DNA of 64,000 bases from Fen-549 sp964636655. Its GTDB lineage: Bacteria; Actinomycetota; Thermoleophilia; Gaiellales; Gaiellaceae. Below are positions 50,497-57,526 of the stretch, in pieces; position 1 is the stretch's first letter; each line of letters starts with the position of its first letter. The stretch spans positions 1 through 64,000 of the forward strand of contig CAZWTK010000001.1 of NCBI GenBank assembly GCA_964636655.1, read 5' to 3'. Both the position numbers and the translations under genes were made by a program. The notes under the pieces were generated by a model. The model saw only the letters and a program-made list of their open reading frames with translations. It was not told where the DNA came from and did not search any database.

Positions 50497-52850
50497 TCAG
50501 CCACCCCTGCTTCTCGGTCGAGCCGTGGGCGCTCAGGGAGTCGGAGCTCGATCTCGGCGTCCTCGCACAGACGGAGTCGCTCTTCGCGCTCGCCAACGGT
50601 CACATCGGTTTGCGCGCGAATCTCGAGGAGGGCGAGCCGCACGCCTTCCCCGGCTCGTACCTGAATGGGTTCTACGAGGCCCGGCCGATACCGTACGCGG
50701 AGAGTGCCTTCGGCTACCCTGAGGTCGGGCAGGAGCTCGTCAACGTCACGAACGGAAAGATCATCCGCCTCTTCGTCGACGACGAGCCCTTCGACGTCCG
50801 CTATGGCCAATTGCGCCGCCACGAGCGCGTGCTCGACTTCCGCGCGGGCGTCCTGCGCCGGGAGGTGGAGTGGGTCTCGCCGGCGCACGCGGCGGTACAA
50901 ATCTCGAGCACACGACTGGTCTCATTCGCTCACCGAGCCGTCGCCGCGGTGCTCTACGAGATCGAGCCTCTAGAGCAGAGCGTGGCGATCGTCTTGCAGT
51001 CGGAGCTGGTGGCAAACGAGCCGCTACCGCGCGTCGACCGGCAAGATCCGCGTGCTGCCGTGGAGCTCTCGGCCGCGCTGGCTCCCGAGTACCACGAAGA
51101 TCGCGACGCGCGCGTCGTGCTGGTGCACCGGACGTGCGAGAGCAAGCTGCGAGTCGGAGCGGGAATGGATCATGCGCTCAGCGCCCCGCCCGGCACCGAG
51201 ATGCACACCGAGAGTGAGGACGACCTCGGGCGAGTCACCGTCACGGCTCGGCTCGAACCAGGGCAGCGCCTGCGTCTCGTCAAGTTCCTGACCTACGGCT
51301 GGTCGAGCCAGCGCTCGCTCCCCGCGATGCGCGATCAAGTCGAATCGGTACTCGCGGCGGCCGGCGATACGGGTTGGGAGGCGCTTCTCGCAGCGCAGCG
51401 CGAGTATCTCGATGCTTTCTGGGAGTGCGCCGACGTTGAGCTCGAGGGCGACCCGGAGTTACAGCAAGCGATCCGCTTCGCCCTCTTTCACACGCTGCAG
51501 GCGGGGGCGCGCGCCGAGCGGCGAGCGATCCCTGCCAAGGGATTGACCGGCCCCGGGTACGACGGACACGCCTTCTGGGACATGGAGGCATTCGTGCTGC
51601 CGCTGCTCACCTACACGCTCCCAGACGCCGCCGCAGACGCGCTCCGCTGGCGGCATTCAACCCTCGACTTCGCACGTGCACGCGCGAAGACACTCGATCT
51701 CGACGGAGCCGCCTTCCCTTGGCGGACGATCGACGGCCGCGAGTGCTCGGGCTACTGGCCGGCCAGCACAGCCGCCTTCCACGTCGGCGCCGACATCGCC
51801 GATGCAGTCGTTCGCCACAGGGCGGTAACGGGCGACGAGGAGTTCCAGCGGGAAGTCGGCCTCGAGCTGCTGATCGAGACGGCGCGGCTCTGGCGCTCGC
51901 TCGGTCACTCCGATTCCCGCGGCCGCTTTCGAATCGACGGCGTTACGGGCCCCGACGAGTACAGCGCGCTTGCGGACAACAACGTTTACACAAACCTGAT
52001 GGCGCAGCGAAACCTACGCGCAGCGGCCGATGCGGTCGAGCAGGAGCCTGAGCGCGCCCGCGCGCTCGGAGCCGAGTCCGGGGAGGCGGCGAATTGGCGC
52101 CAGGCGGCCGACAACATTCTCGTCCCCTATGACGAGGCGCTCGGCGTGCACGCTCAGGCGGAGGGTTTCACCGAGCACGAGCTCTGGGACTTCGCCTCGA
52201 CCGGCGAGAACCAGTACCCGCTCATGCTCAACTTCTCCTACTTCGACCTCTACCGCAAGCAGGTGATCAAGCAGGCCGATCTGGTGCTGGCGCTGTACCG
52301 GCGAGGCGACGCCTTCTCCAACGAGGAGAAGCTGCGCGACTTCGAGTACTACGAGCCCATGACCGTGCGAGACTCGTCGCTCTCGGCCTGCGTGCAGGCG
52401 ATCGTCGCGGCGGAGGTGGGCCATCTCGAACTCGCCTACGCCTATCTCGGCGAGGCGGCGCTGATCGATCTCGAGGACATCAATCACAACACTCGAGACG
52501 GCGTGCACATAGCCTCGCTCGCCGGCGCCTGGCTCGCGGTCGTCGCCGGGCTGGGCGGACTGCGAGAGCGTGACGGTGGCCTTGCATTCGCGCCGCGCCT
52601 GCCGAAGGCGCTCCCGCGGCTTGCCTTCCGCCTCAACTTCCAGGGACGGCGGCTGACCGTCGATGTCTCCCGGGACAAGGTCCGCTACACGTTGCTCGAC
52701 GGCTTGCCGCTCGAACTATCGCACCACGGGGAGAAGTTGAAGCTACGAGCCGGCGAGCCCGTGACGCGAGCGCTACCGCCTCTGTCGGAGCGCCCGGAGC
52801 CGAGCCAGCCTCCCGGACGAGCCCCGGTTCGGCGCGAGCCCGGCGGCTGA
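50493..52850 (+). CDS. GH65 family alpha-glucoside phosphorylase (trehalose, maltose or kojibiose type)
   Basis: Splits an alpha-glucosyl disaccharide with phosphate to beta-glucose-1-phosphate. ATG 50493 is taken because it overlaps the phosphoglucomutase stop; the longer frame from 49785 is out of register with that gene and is noise. 785 residues: N-terminal beta-sandwich (1-260), helical linker, (alpha/alpha)6 barrel with GHAFWDME at 358-365 and the general acid Glu489 in VTGPDEYSALADNNVYTN, and a C-terminal beta-sheet domain. Specificity is not readable. The last 30 residues are proline/arginine-rich. Confidence 0.92.
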   Translation: MISHPCFSVEPWALRESELDLGVLAQTESLFALANGHIGLRANLEEGEPHAFPGSYLNGFYEARPIPYAESAFGYPEVGQELVNVTNGKIIRLFVDDEPFDVRYGQLRRHERVLDFRAGVLRREVEWVSPAHAAVQISSTRLVSFAHRAVAAVLYEIEPLEQSVAIVLQSELVANEPLPRVDRQDPRAAVELSAALAPEYHEDRDARVVLVHRTCESKLRVGAGMDHALSAPPGTEMHTESEDDLGRVTVTARLEPGQRLRLVKFLTYGWSSQRSLPAMRDQVESVLAAAGDTGWEALLAAQREYLDAFWECADVELEGDPELQQAIRFALFHTLQAGARAERRAIPAKGLTGPGYDGHAFWDMEAFVLPLLTYTLPDAAADALRWRHSTLDFARARAKTLDLDGAAFPWRTIDGRECSGYWPASTAAFHVGADIADAVVRHRAVTGDEEFQREVGLELLIETARLWRSLGHSDSRGRFRIDGVTGPDEYSALADNNVYTNLMAQRNLRAAADAVEQEPERARALGAESGEAANWRQAADNILVPYDEALGVHAQAEGFTEHELWDFASTGENQYPLMLNFSYFDLYRKQVIKQADLVLALYRRGDAFSNEEKLRDFEYYEPMTVRDSSLSACVQAIVAAEVGHLELAYAYLGEAALIDLEDINHNTRDGVHIASLAGAWLAVVAGLGGLRERDGGLAFAPRLPKALPRLAFRLNFQGRRLTVDVSRDKVRYTLLDGLPLELSHHGEKLKLRAGEPVTRALPPLSERPEPSQPPGRAPVRREPGG

Positions 52851-52992
52851 GCGGACACTGCGCAAGCAGCCCAGCTCGTCCGCGCGGGCCGCGGGGTCGT
52901 AGGAAGACGATCTGCAACCAGCGCGGAGATAGACAGGAGGGCGGGGTTTGCGGAGGAAGGTTGTCCGTCGCGAGATCGGGAAAGAGCGCTGC

Positions 52993-53373
52993 ATGACGGC
53001 GCGCCTCGAGCGGAACAAGGCAACGGTGACCGCCTTCTACGATCTCGCGTTCAACCAGGGCAAGCCGGCCGAGGCGGTCGAGCGCTTCGTCGGGGATACC
53101 TACACCCAGCACAACCCGGGCGTAGCCGACGGAAAGCAGGCGTTCGTCGACTACTTCACGAGGCTGGCGGAGGAGTATCCGGGCAAGCGCGTCCACTTCG
53201 AGAGGGTCATCGCCGAGGGCGACTACGTCGTCGTGCACAATCGCCAGGAGTGGCCGGAGGAGTGGGCCGCGATCGACATCTTCCGCCTGGACGGGAACGG
53301 CAAGGTGGTCGAGCACTGGGACGTGCTCCAACCCGTCGCGGCCGAGGCTAAGAACAGCAACACGATGTTCTAG
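52993..53373 (+). CDS. SnoaL-like polyketide cyclase/aldolase-fold protein
   Basis: 126 residues from ATG 52993 (AAAGAG eight bases upstream); an earlier start at 52948 lacks a site. Single SnoaL/NTF2 fold with the conserved segments NKATVTAFYDLAFNQGKPAEAVERFV, YTQHNPGVADG and VVVHNR, and the end VVEHWDVLQ. Such proteins are annotated as SnoaL-like aldol-condensing enzymes, often without known substrate. Downstream of GH65 by 142 bases on the same strand. Confidence 0.85.
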   Translation: MTARLERNKATVTAFYDLAFNQGKPAEAVERFVGDTYTQHNPGVADGKQAFVDYFTRLAEEYPGKRVHFERVIAEGDYVVVHNRQEWPEEWAAIDIFRLDGNGKVVEHWDVLQPVAAEAKNSNTMF

Positions 53374-53423
53374 CGCTTCCTGCTCCGGACCGACGGGTTG
53401 CAGAGCGTTACGCCGATTTCTAG

Positions 53424-53480
53424 CTAGGCCTTCTGCTCCAACCATCCCCCGTTGACGGCGTCGTGGAAGACGACGCGTCG
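53424..53480 (-). pseudogene. Relic duplicate of the 3' end of the small gene at 53495
   Basis: The minus-strand reading RRVVFHDAVNGGWLEQKA ending at 53424 copies the end of the neighbouring gene, VVVFHNAVRGGWFGQKA. About 50 bases are duplicated and diverged. No separate start or ribosome site is seen, so it is a truncated tandem copy. Confidence 0.6.
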
Positions 53481-53494
53481 TCCGCGCCCTCTAC

Positions 53495-53803
53495 TCACGC
53501 CTTCTGCCCGAACCACCCCCCGCGCACCGCGTTGTGGAACACCACCACGCCTATCCCGCCCACCAGCACGCAGTCGAAGTAGCGGCGGTAGACGGGCTCG
53601 TCCGTCCACCAGCGGTCGACCACGCGCCACTCCTCGCGCACCAGCGCGACCTGCTGGCGGTTGATCAGCACAGGCACCCCGGCGGCGTTCGTCTCGACCA
53701 GCGCCGCCCGGGGCGCGTTCAGGGCTCTTGCCCGCCCCCTGGGGGTCGAGTGATGCTGGCGGTCACCGCCCTCGACGCTCGCAACGCGAGCCCTGCTAGA
53801 CAC
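53495..53803 (-). CDS. Small conserved protein downstream of imuB (DUF6504-like)
   Basis: 102 residues from GTG 53803, with AGGGGG just upstream and 21 bases after the imuB stop. The core 'PVLINRQQVALVREEWRVVDRWWTDEPVYRRYFDCVL' is rich in aromatics and resembles small proteins encoded next to actinobacterial imuB/dnaE2 genes. It is in the SOS operon with imuB and may be a mutasome accessory factor; that role is not established. The N-terminal 30 residues look disordered. Confidence 0.7.
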   Translation of the reverse strand: MSSRARVASVEGGDRQHHSTPRGRARALNAPRAALVETNAAGVPVLINRQQVALVREEWRVVDRWWTDEPVYRRYFDCVLVGGIGVVVFHNAVRGGWFGQKA

Positions 53804-53824
53804 CTGCGCCCCCTGCGAATCCGT

Positions 53825-55003
53825 CTACTCGTCACGCGGGACGAGTAGCGCGCGCGACTCGGGGATGCGCGACCAGGGCGCAACCTCGACGACGCCGCAG
53901 ACCGACCCCGATCCCGTGCTCGTCCTGACCTGCTTGAGTCCCTGCGCCAGCTTCGCCTCCAGCTCTCCCCCGGCCGCGAGCTGCAGCTGCTCGCCCGTCT
54001 CCTCGGCCAGCGTCTCCAGCTCCAGCCCCAGCTCGAGCACCGGCGAGGGGATCTCGGCCAGCTTGGACGAGAGAGCCGCCGTAATGCGGCCGCGCTCGGC
54101 GCTGGGCTGGCGCAGGGTGGCCTTGCGGCGCCAGGAGCCGCCGCCGGCGAGCCTTGCCGAGAGGGCGAGCGAGCGGATGAAGCGCCCGCCCCGCTCGGGC
54201 CGGGCGAGCAGGCGCTCGACCAGCACCGAGAATGTCCGCCTCAGCGTCAGCTCGTTTGCCACCGCCTCGGGGAAGGCAATCGACTCGGCGATCTCGGCCG
54301 CGGGCGCCCTGCCGAGCACGCGCCCGGCCCGCTCGCCGCGCGCCAGCTCCCAGGCGCGCCTGACTTCCCTGCCCAGCCGCTCGCCCGCGGCGCCGCCGGG
54401 AATCACGGTCAGCTGCCCGATCGTGCGCACGCCCAGCTCGTGCAGGCGCTCGCGCTCGGGCGTAGGCATCGGCAAGAGCTCGAGCGGAAGCGGCGCCAGA
54501 AACTCCTCGGTCTGCTCTTCGGGCACGATCAGCGCCTGCCCTGGCCGGGCCACGCTCGCCGCCGCCAGCGCCGCGAAGCGCCTGGCGGCCGTGCCCAGCC
54601 GCGGCTCCCAGAAGGGTCCGACCGCGAGAATCGCCCGCTCCAGCACCTGCTCGAGCCCGCGGTAGAGCCGCTCGACGTGGCTCGTCTCGAAGTAGAGGCA
54701 GCCCGGCTCCTCGGGCTCGACGGCGATACCGACGTCCTCCAGCCTCCGCAGCAGATGCTCCCACTCGGCTTCGACATGGGCCGGATCGGGCTCAACCAGG
54801 CAGAGTCTCGGACACACGGAGAGCGCCTCCCCCAGGCGCATCCCCGGTCTGACCCCTGCCTCTGCGGCCTTTGCCGTCACCGGCCCGATCACATTGTTGC
54901 TGCCGGGCAGGGGCTCAAGTGCGAGCGGTCTGTTAAGAAGCTCCTCCCGCCCGGCCAGAACCGCCCGTAATTCAAACCCTGGGATGAGGAGACAGGCGAT
55001 CAT
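53825..55003 (-). CDS. imuB: ImuB, catalytically inactive Y-family polymerase of the SOS mutasome
   Basis: Adapter that brings DnaE2 to the beta clamp during induced mutagenesis. ATG 55003 begins MIACLLIPGFELRAVLAG (392 residues); the frame continues to 55030 through a LexA box and is not expected to be translated. Y-family palm and finger segments are recognisable (GVRPGMRLGEALSVCPRL near 50-68), but the acidic active-site triad is absent (LIPGFEL in place of a D-x-D start), as in ImuB. No imuA gene is in the window. Two LexA boxes precede it. Confidence 0.88.
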   Translation of the reverse strand: MIACLLIPGFELRAVLAGREELLNRPLALEPLPGSNNVIGPVTAKAAEAGVRPGMRLGEALSVCPRLCLVEPDPAHVEAEWEHLLRRLEDVGIAVEPEEPGCLYFETSHVERLYRGLEQVLERAILAVGPFWEPRLGTAARRFAALAAASVARPGQALIVPEEQTEEFLAPLPLELLPMPTPERERLHELGVRTIGQLTVIPGGAAGERLGREVRRAWELARGERAGRVLGRAPAAEIAESIAFPEAVANELTLRRTFSVLVERLLARPERGGRFIRSLALSARLAGGGSWRRKATLRQPSAERGRITAALSSKLAEIPSPVLELGLELETLAEETGEQLQLAAGGELEAKLAQGLKQVRTSTGSGSVCGVVEVAPWSRIPESRALLVPRDE

Positions 55004-55006
55004 AGG

Positions 55007-55018
55007 GAACATATGTTC
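55007..55018. promoter_or_regulatory. LexA box 1 of imuB
   Basis: GAACATATGTTC, a perfect 12-base palindrome three bases upstream of the imuB ATG. Overlaps the likely -10 or start of transcription. Confidence 0.85.
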
Positions 55019-55024
55019 TATCAC

Positions 55025-55036
55025 GAACACGTGTTC
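55025..55036. promoter_or_regulatory. LexA box 2 of imuB
   Basis: GAACACGTGTTC, perfect palindrome preceded by C (CGAACACGTGTTC). Its centre is 18 bases from that of box 1, so two LexA dimers could bind side by side. Confidence 0.85.
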
Positions 55037-55037
55037 T

Positions 55038-55417
55038 CCTGCAAGGGCCCGACGAAAGTCCGCCTCCCTTGGAGGGCTTGACGACTTTCGTCGGTAGGAG
55101 AAGTGGAGCGAGGACGGCGTTAGGTGAGCCGCGCCCGCCCAGGCTGGTCGCGGCGGCTTCGGTCGGGGTGACTAGCGAAAAGAGCAGTTCATAAAAACGA
55201 CAGGCGTTCTGTTTCCGTTCGCTTCGGGCGCCACAAGAGCAATCTGGCGGTAACTGGGGAAAAGGTGCGTCCCAGAAGCGCCCGTTCACCATTTCCATCG
55301 AAGGGGTTGAAGTGTCTCACACCCCCGGGCGCGCTCGGAAACACCGCTCGCGCGCCATCGAAGAAGGCGGCGGTACCGAGGCGGCGGCGCCGGCGCGTCG
55401 TCGCTCTCGCGCCTCGG
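55038..55417. other. Intergenic region with a strong hairpin, about 380 bp
   Basis: Between imuB and the ASST lipoprotein gene. A hairpin with perfect 12-base outer arms (55049-55060 and 55083-55094) and an inner CCTCC/GGAGG stem could terminate read-through into imuB or be a small RNA. An AT-richer run lies at about 55175-55215. No gene found. Confidence 0.6.
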
Positions 55418-57253
55418 CTACCGGGCTCGGATCGTCTTCGACCTCCCGAGCACCTCACCGGTGTCTGAGAGCGCCGAGACGGCGACGTAGGGCGTGCTGC
55501 GCGGCAGCTGGATCGCGGTCTCGAAGCCGCGGGGCGGAGTCGATGCGACGACGCCGAGGTCTTTCGGACTCTCCCCCCCGAGCACCTGCCACGTGCTTAC
55601 GTCGGTGGCGCCGTTCCAGCTCACGTAGACGGTCGTCTTCCCCTTCCCGCTCACCACGGCGACGTCGGGCGGCTGCTTCGGCTGGCCTGTCCAGGGGAAG
55701 CGGTACGAGCGGTAGCTCTGGACGGTCGCGACGAGACGCGCGTCGTACAGCAGGTCGCCCCCGGGAGCGAACTCCGAGACCTCGGGGATGCCTCCACCCC
55801 AGCCGACGACGTAGTTACCGTCGGGGAGCAGCTGGATGCTTCCCTGGGTCGTCGTTCCCCGTTGTTGCGGCTGCCGGAACGCGCGCAGGAGCGTCGCGGT
55901 GCGGGCCTTCTCGTCGACCGAGAAGACGAGCCCGCGGCTCGCCCACTTCACCGGGGTCGAAAGGTTGGCGTTGTCGAAGAGCATGTAGGTGCCGTCGGCA
56001 GCGCGGGTGAAGTCGTGCTGACCGACGAAGCGCGCGTACTTCGGCAGCTCGAAGCTGCTGCGCTTGCCTCCCAGGCGCCAGATGATCCGGCCGCTGCGTC
56101 GGTCGATCTTGTACACGGTCGAGGTGTTGCGCGCGGAGACGAGGAAGTTCCCGTCGTCGTCGAGCGCGACCGTGTTCAGGTGGACGTAGTCGAACCGTCG
56201 TTTGGCCGGAGGGTGAGTGTACGAGTCCGTCAGCGGGATGTGGCCGAGCGCATGCCACTCGAAGAGGACGCGGCCCGTCTTGATGTCGATCTCCATCACG
56301 ATCCCGTCGAAGACCGGCTGGTTGCTCCGACCGTTCACGGCTCGAAGGTTCCAACCGACGGCGCTGTAGCCGAGGATCAACGCGGTTCCCTGCGGCGTCA
56401 CGCGAAACTCGTGGATGTTGACCGGGTAGCCGTTGCCGCCCTTGATCTTCGCGATCACCCGGTAGGACGAGTCGGCGATCATGCCTGTCCCACCGCCGTT
56501 CCCCTGCGGCTTCCGCCCCTGCCACCAGGTCAGCACCGGCTTGTCCAGATAGGTCGCGGTCCGGAAGTCGTAGCACTTGAACCCGCGCGGGAGGGGATGG
56601 AACCACACGATTCGTCCGTGTTCGTCAAAGATCAGAGGGCCGCTCTGGCCGGGCCAGCTCTTCGGCGCCATGAACAGGTAGCCCGGCGACGCGTCGGATG
56701 AGGAGGTCGTCACCTTGACCGCCGGCGGGTGCAGGTCGGGTCGCGAGCGGTAGCTCACCGCGCCTCGGGTGCGCGGATGCGAGCCCTCGAGGAAGGCGCG
56801 CGCGGGACTGAGCGGCGGAACCGGCGGCCGGGCGATCCGGAAGCTGACGGCTCCTTTGCGGGCGCCGACGAGTGGGACGTTTGCCCTGACGCGTACCTTC
56901 TCCCCCCACTGAAACGGCTTGCGCGGGAGAAAGCTCGCGCCCCGGCCGTCGGAGTGTGGCCTGAGCCGTCCGTCGTGGCGACCACTCTTCGAGCCGACGA
57001 CGCGGATGCCGGTCAGCCTCCCCGGATCGATGTCGCGAAAGCTGATCTCGCTCTTCCGCGAGGCATCAGGCGTGCCGGCCAGCGGATAGACCGCGACCGG
57101 CTTTCCGTCGGCGGCGTCGGCTCCGCCCTCGTCCTTCTGCTTCGAGGACGCTGAGGAGGACACGCAGCTTGCGCCGAGCGCGACCACGAGGAGCGAGAGA
57201 GCGAGGGCGCGGATCGGCAGGTGCGCCTTGCCCATCTTCTGCCGGAGCTGCAT
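55418..57253 (-). CDS. Lipoprotein arylsulfotransferase (ASST-like propeller)
   Basis: 611 residues. Lipobox-type signal ending LGAS-Cys30, so anchored outside the membrane. An N-terminal beta-sandwich (about 50-150) precedes the ASST-like propeller (about 165-530) and a fibronectin-like C-terminal domain (about 535-611). Residues matching the active site of E. coli ASST, by pattern, are His281, His358-x-Asn360, Arg375 and His413 (QHDF). E. coli ASST uses His252, His356, Asn358, Arg374 and His436, where His436 carries the sulfuryl intermediate. It should move a sulfuryl group between phenolic or similar acceptors without PAPS. Same strand as the MFS-ASST gene, separated by MITE copy 1. Confidence 0.8.
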   Translation of the reverse strand: MQLRQKMGKAHLPIRALALSLLVVALGASCVSSSASSKQKDEGGADAADGKPVAVYPLAGTPDASRKSEISFRDIDPGRLTGIRVVGSKSGRHDGRLRPHSDGRGASFLPRKPFQWGEKVRVRANVPLVGARKGAVSFRIARPPVPPLSPARAFLEGSHPRTRGAVSYRSRPDLHPPAVKVTTSSSDASPGYLFMAPKSWPGQSGPLIFDEHGRIVWFHPLPRGFKCYDFRTATYLDKPVLTWWQGRKPQGNGGGTGMIADSSYRVIAKIKGGNGYPVNIHEFRVTPQGTALILGYSAVGWNLRAVNGRSNQPVFDGIVMEIDIKTGRVLFEWHALGHIPLTDSYTHPPAKRRFDYVHLNTVALDDDGNFLVSARNTSTVYKIDRRSGRIIWRLGGKRSSFELPKYARFVGQHDFTRAADGTYMLFDNANLSTPVKWASRGLVFSVDEKARTATLLRAFRQPQQRGTTTQGSIQLLPDGNYVVGWGGGIPEVSEFAPGGDLLYDARLVATVQSYRSYRFPWTGQPKQPPDVAVVSGKGKTTVYVSWNGATDVSTWQVLGGESPKDLGVVASTPPRGFETAIQLPRSTPYVAVSALSDTGEVLGRSKTIRAR

Positions 57254-57360
57254 CGCGGGCGATTCTACCGGCGAGCGGATCGGGGACGCGCCGGACGGGC
57301 ATCCCCGGCTGCAAGAGCCGATTCCCGTAGGCAGGCATGCGGGCCTGCCGAAATAGGCTC

Positions 57361-57525
57361 TAAGGGCCTATCCCGATAGGGATGTGTGGCTGAGGCGGTC
57401 AAGCCGTGGATGCCAGTGGCCGGAGGGTCGTGAAGGCGCACTGGTAGTGCGGGAAATGGCCCTGCGGCCACTGGCGCCGCGGATCAGCCGCGCCGGGTAT
57501 GCAGGCCTATTGGGATAGGCACTAA
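57361..57525. mobile_element. MITE-like element, copy 1, with TAA target duplication
   Basis: Element 57364-57522 (159 bp) flanked by TAA at 57361-57363 and 57523-57525. Its ends are inverted repeats (GGGCCTATCCCGATAGG against GTGCCTATCCCAATAGG). An internal GCCAGTGGCC/GGCCACTGGC pair lets it fold. No transposase. It begins one base after the MFS-ASST stop codon. TNA duplications are typical of IS5-group (IS1031-like) transposases. Confidence 0.75.
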
Positions 57526-57526
57526 G

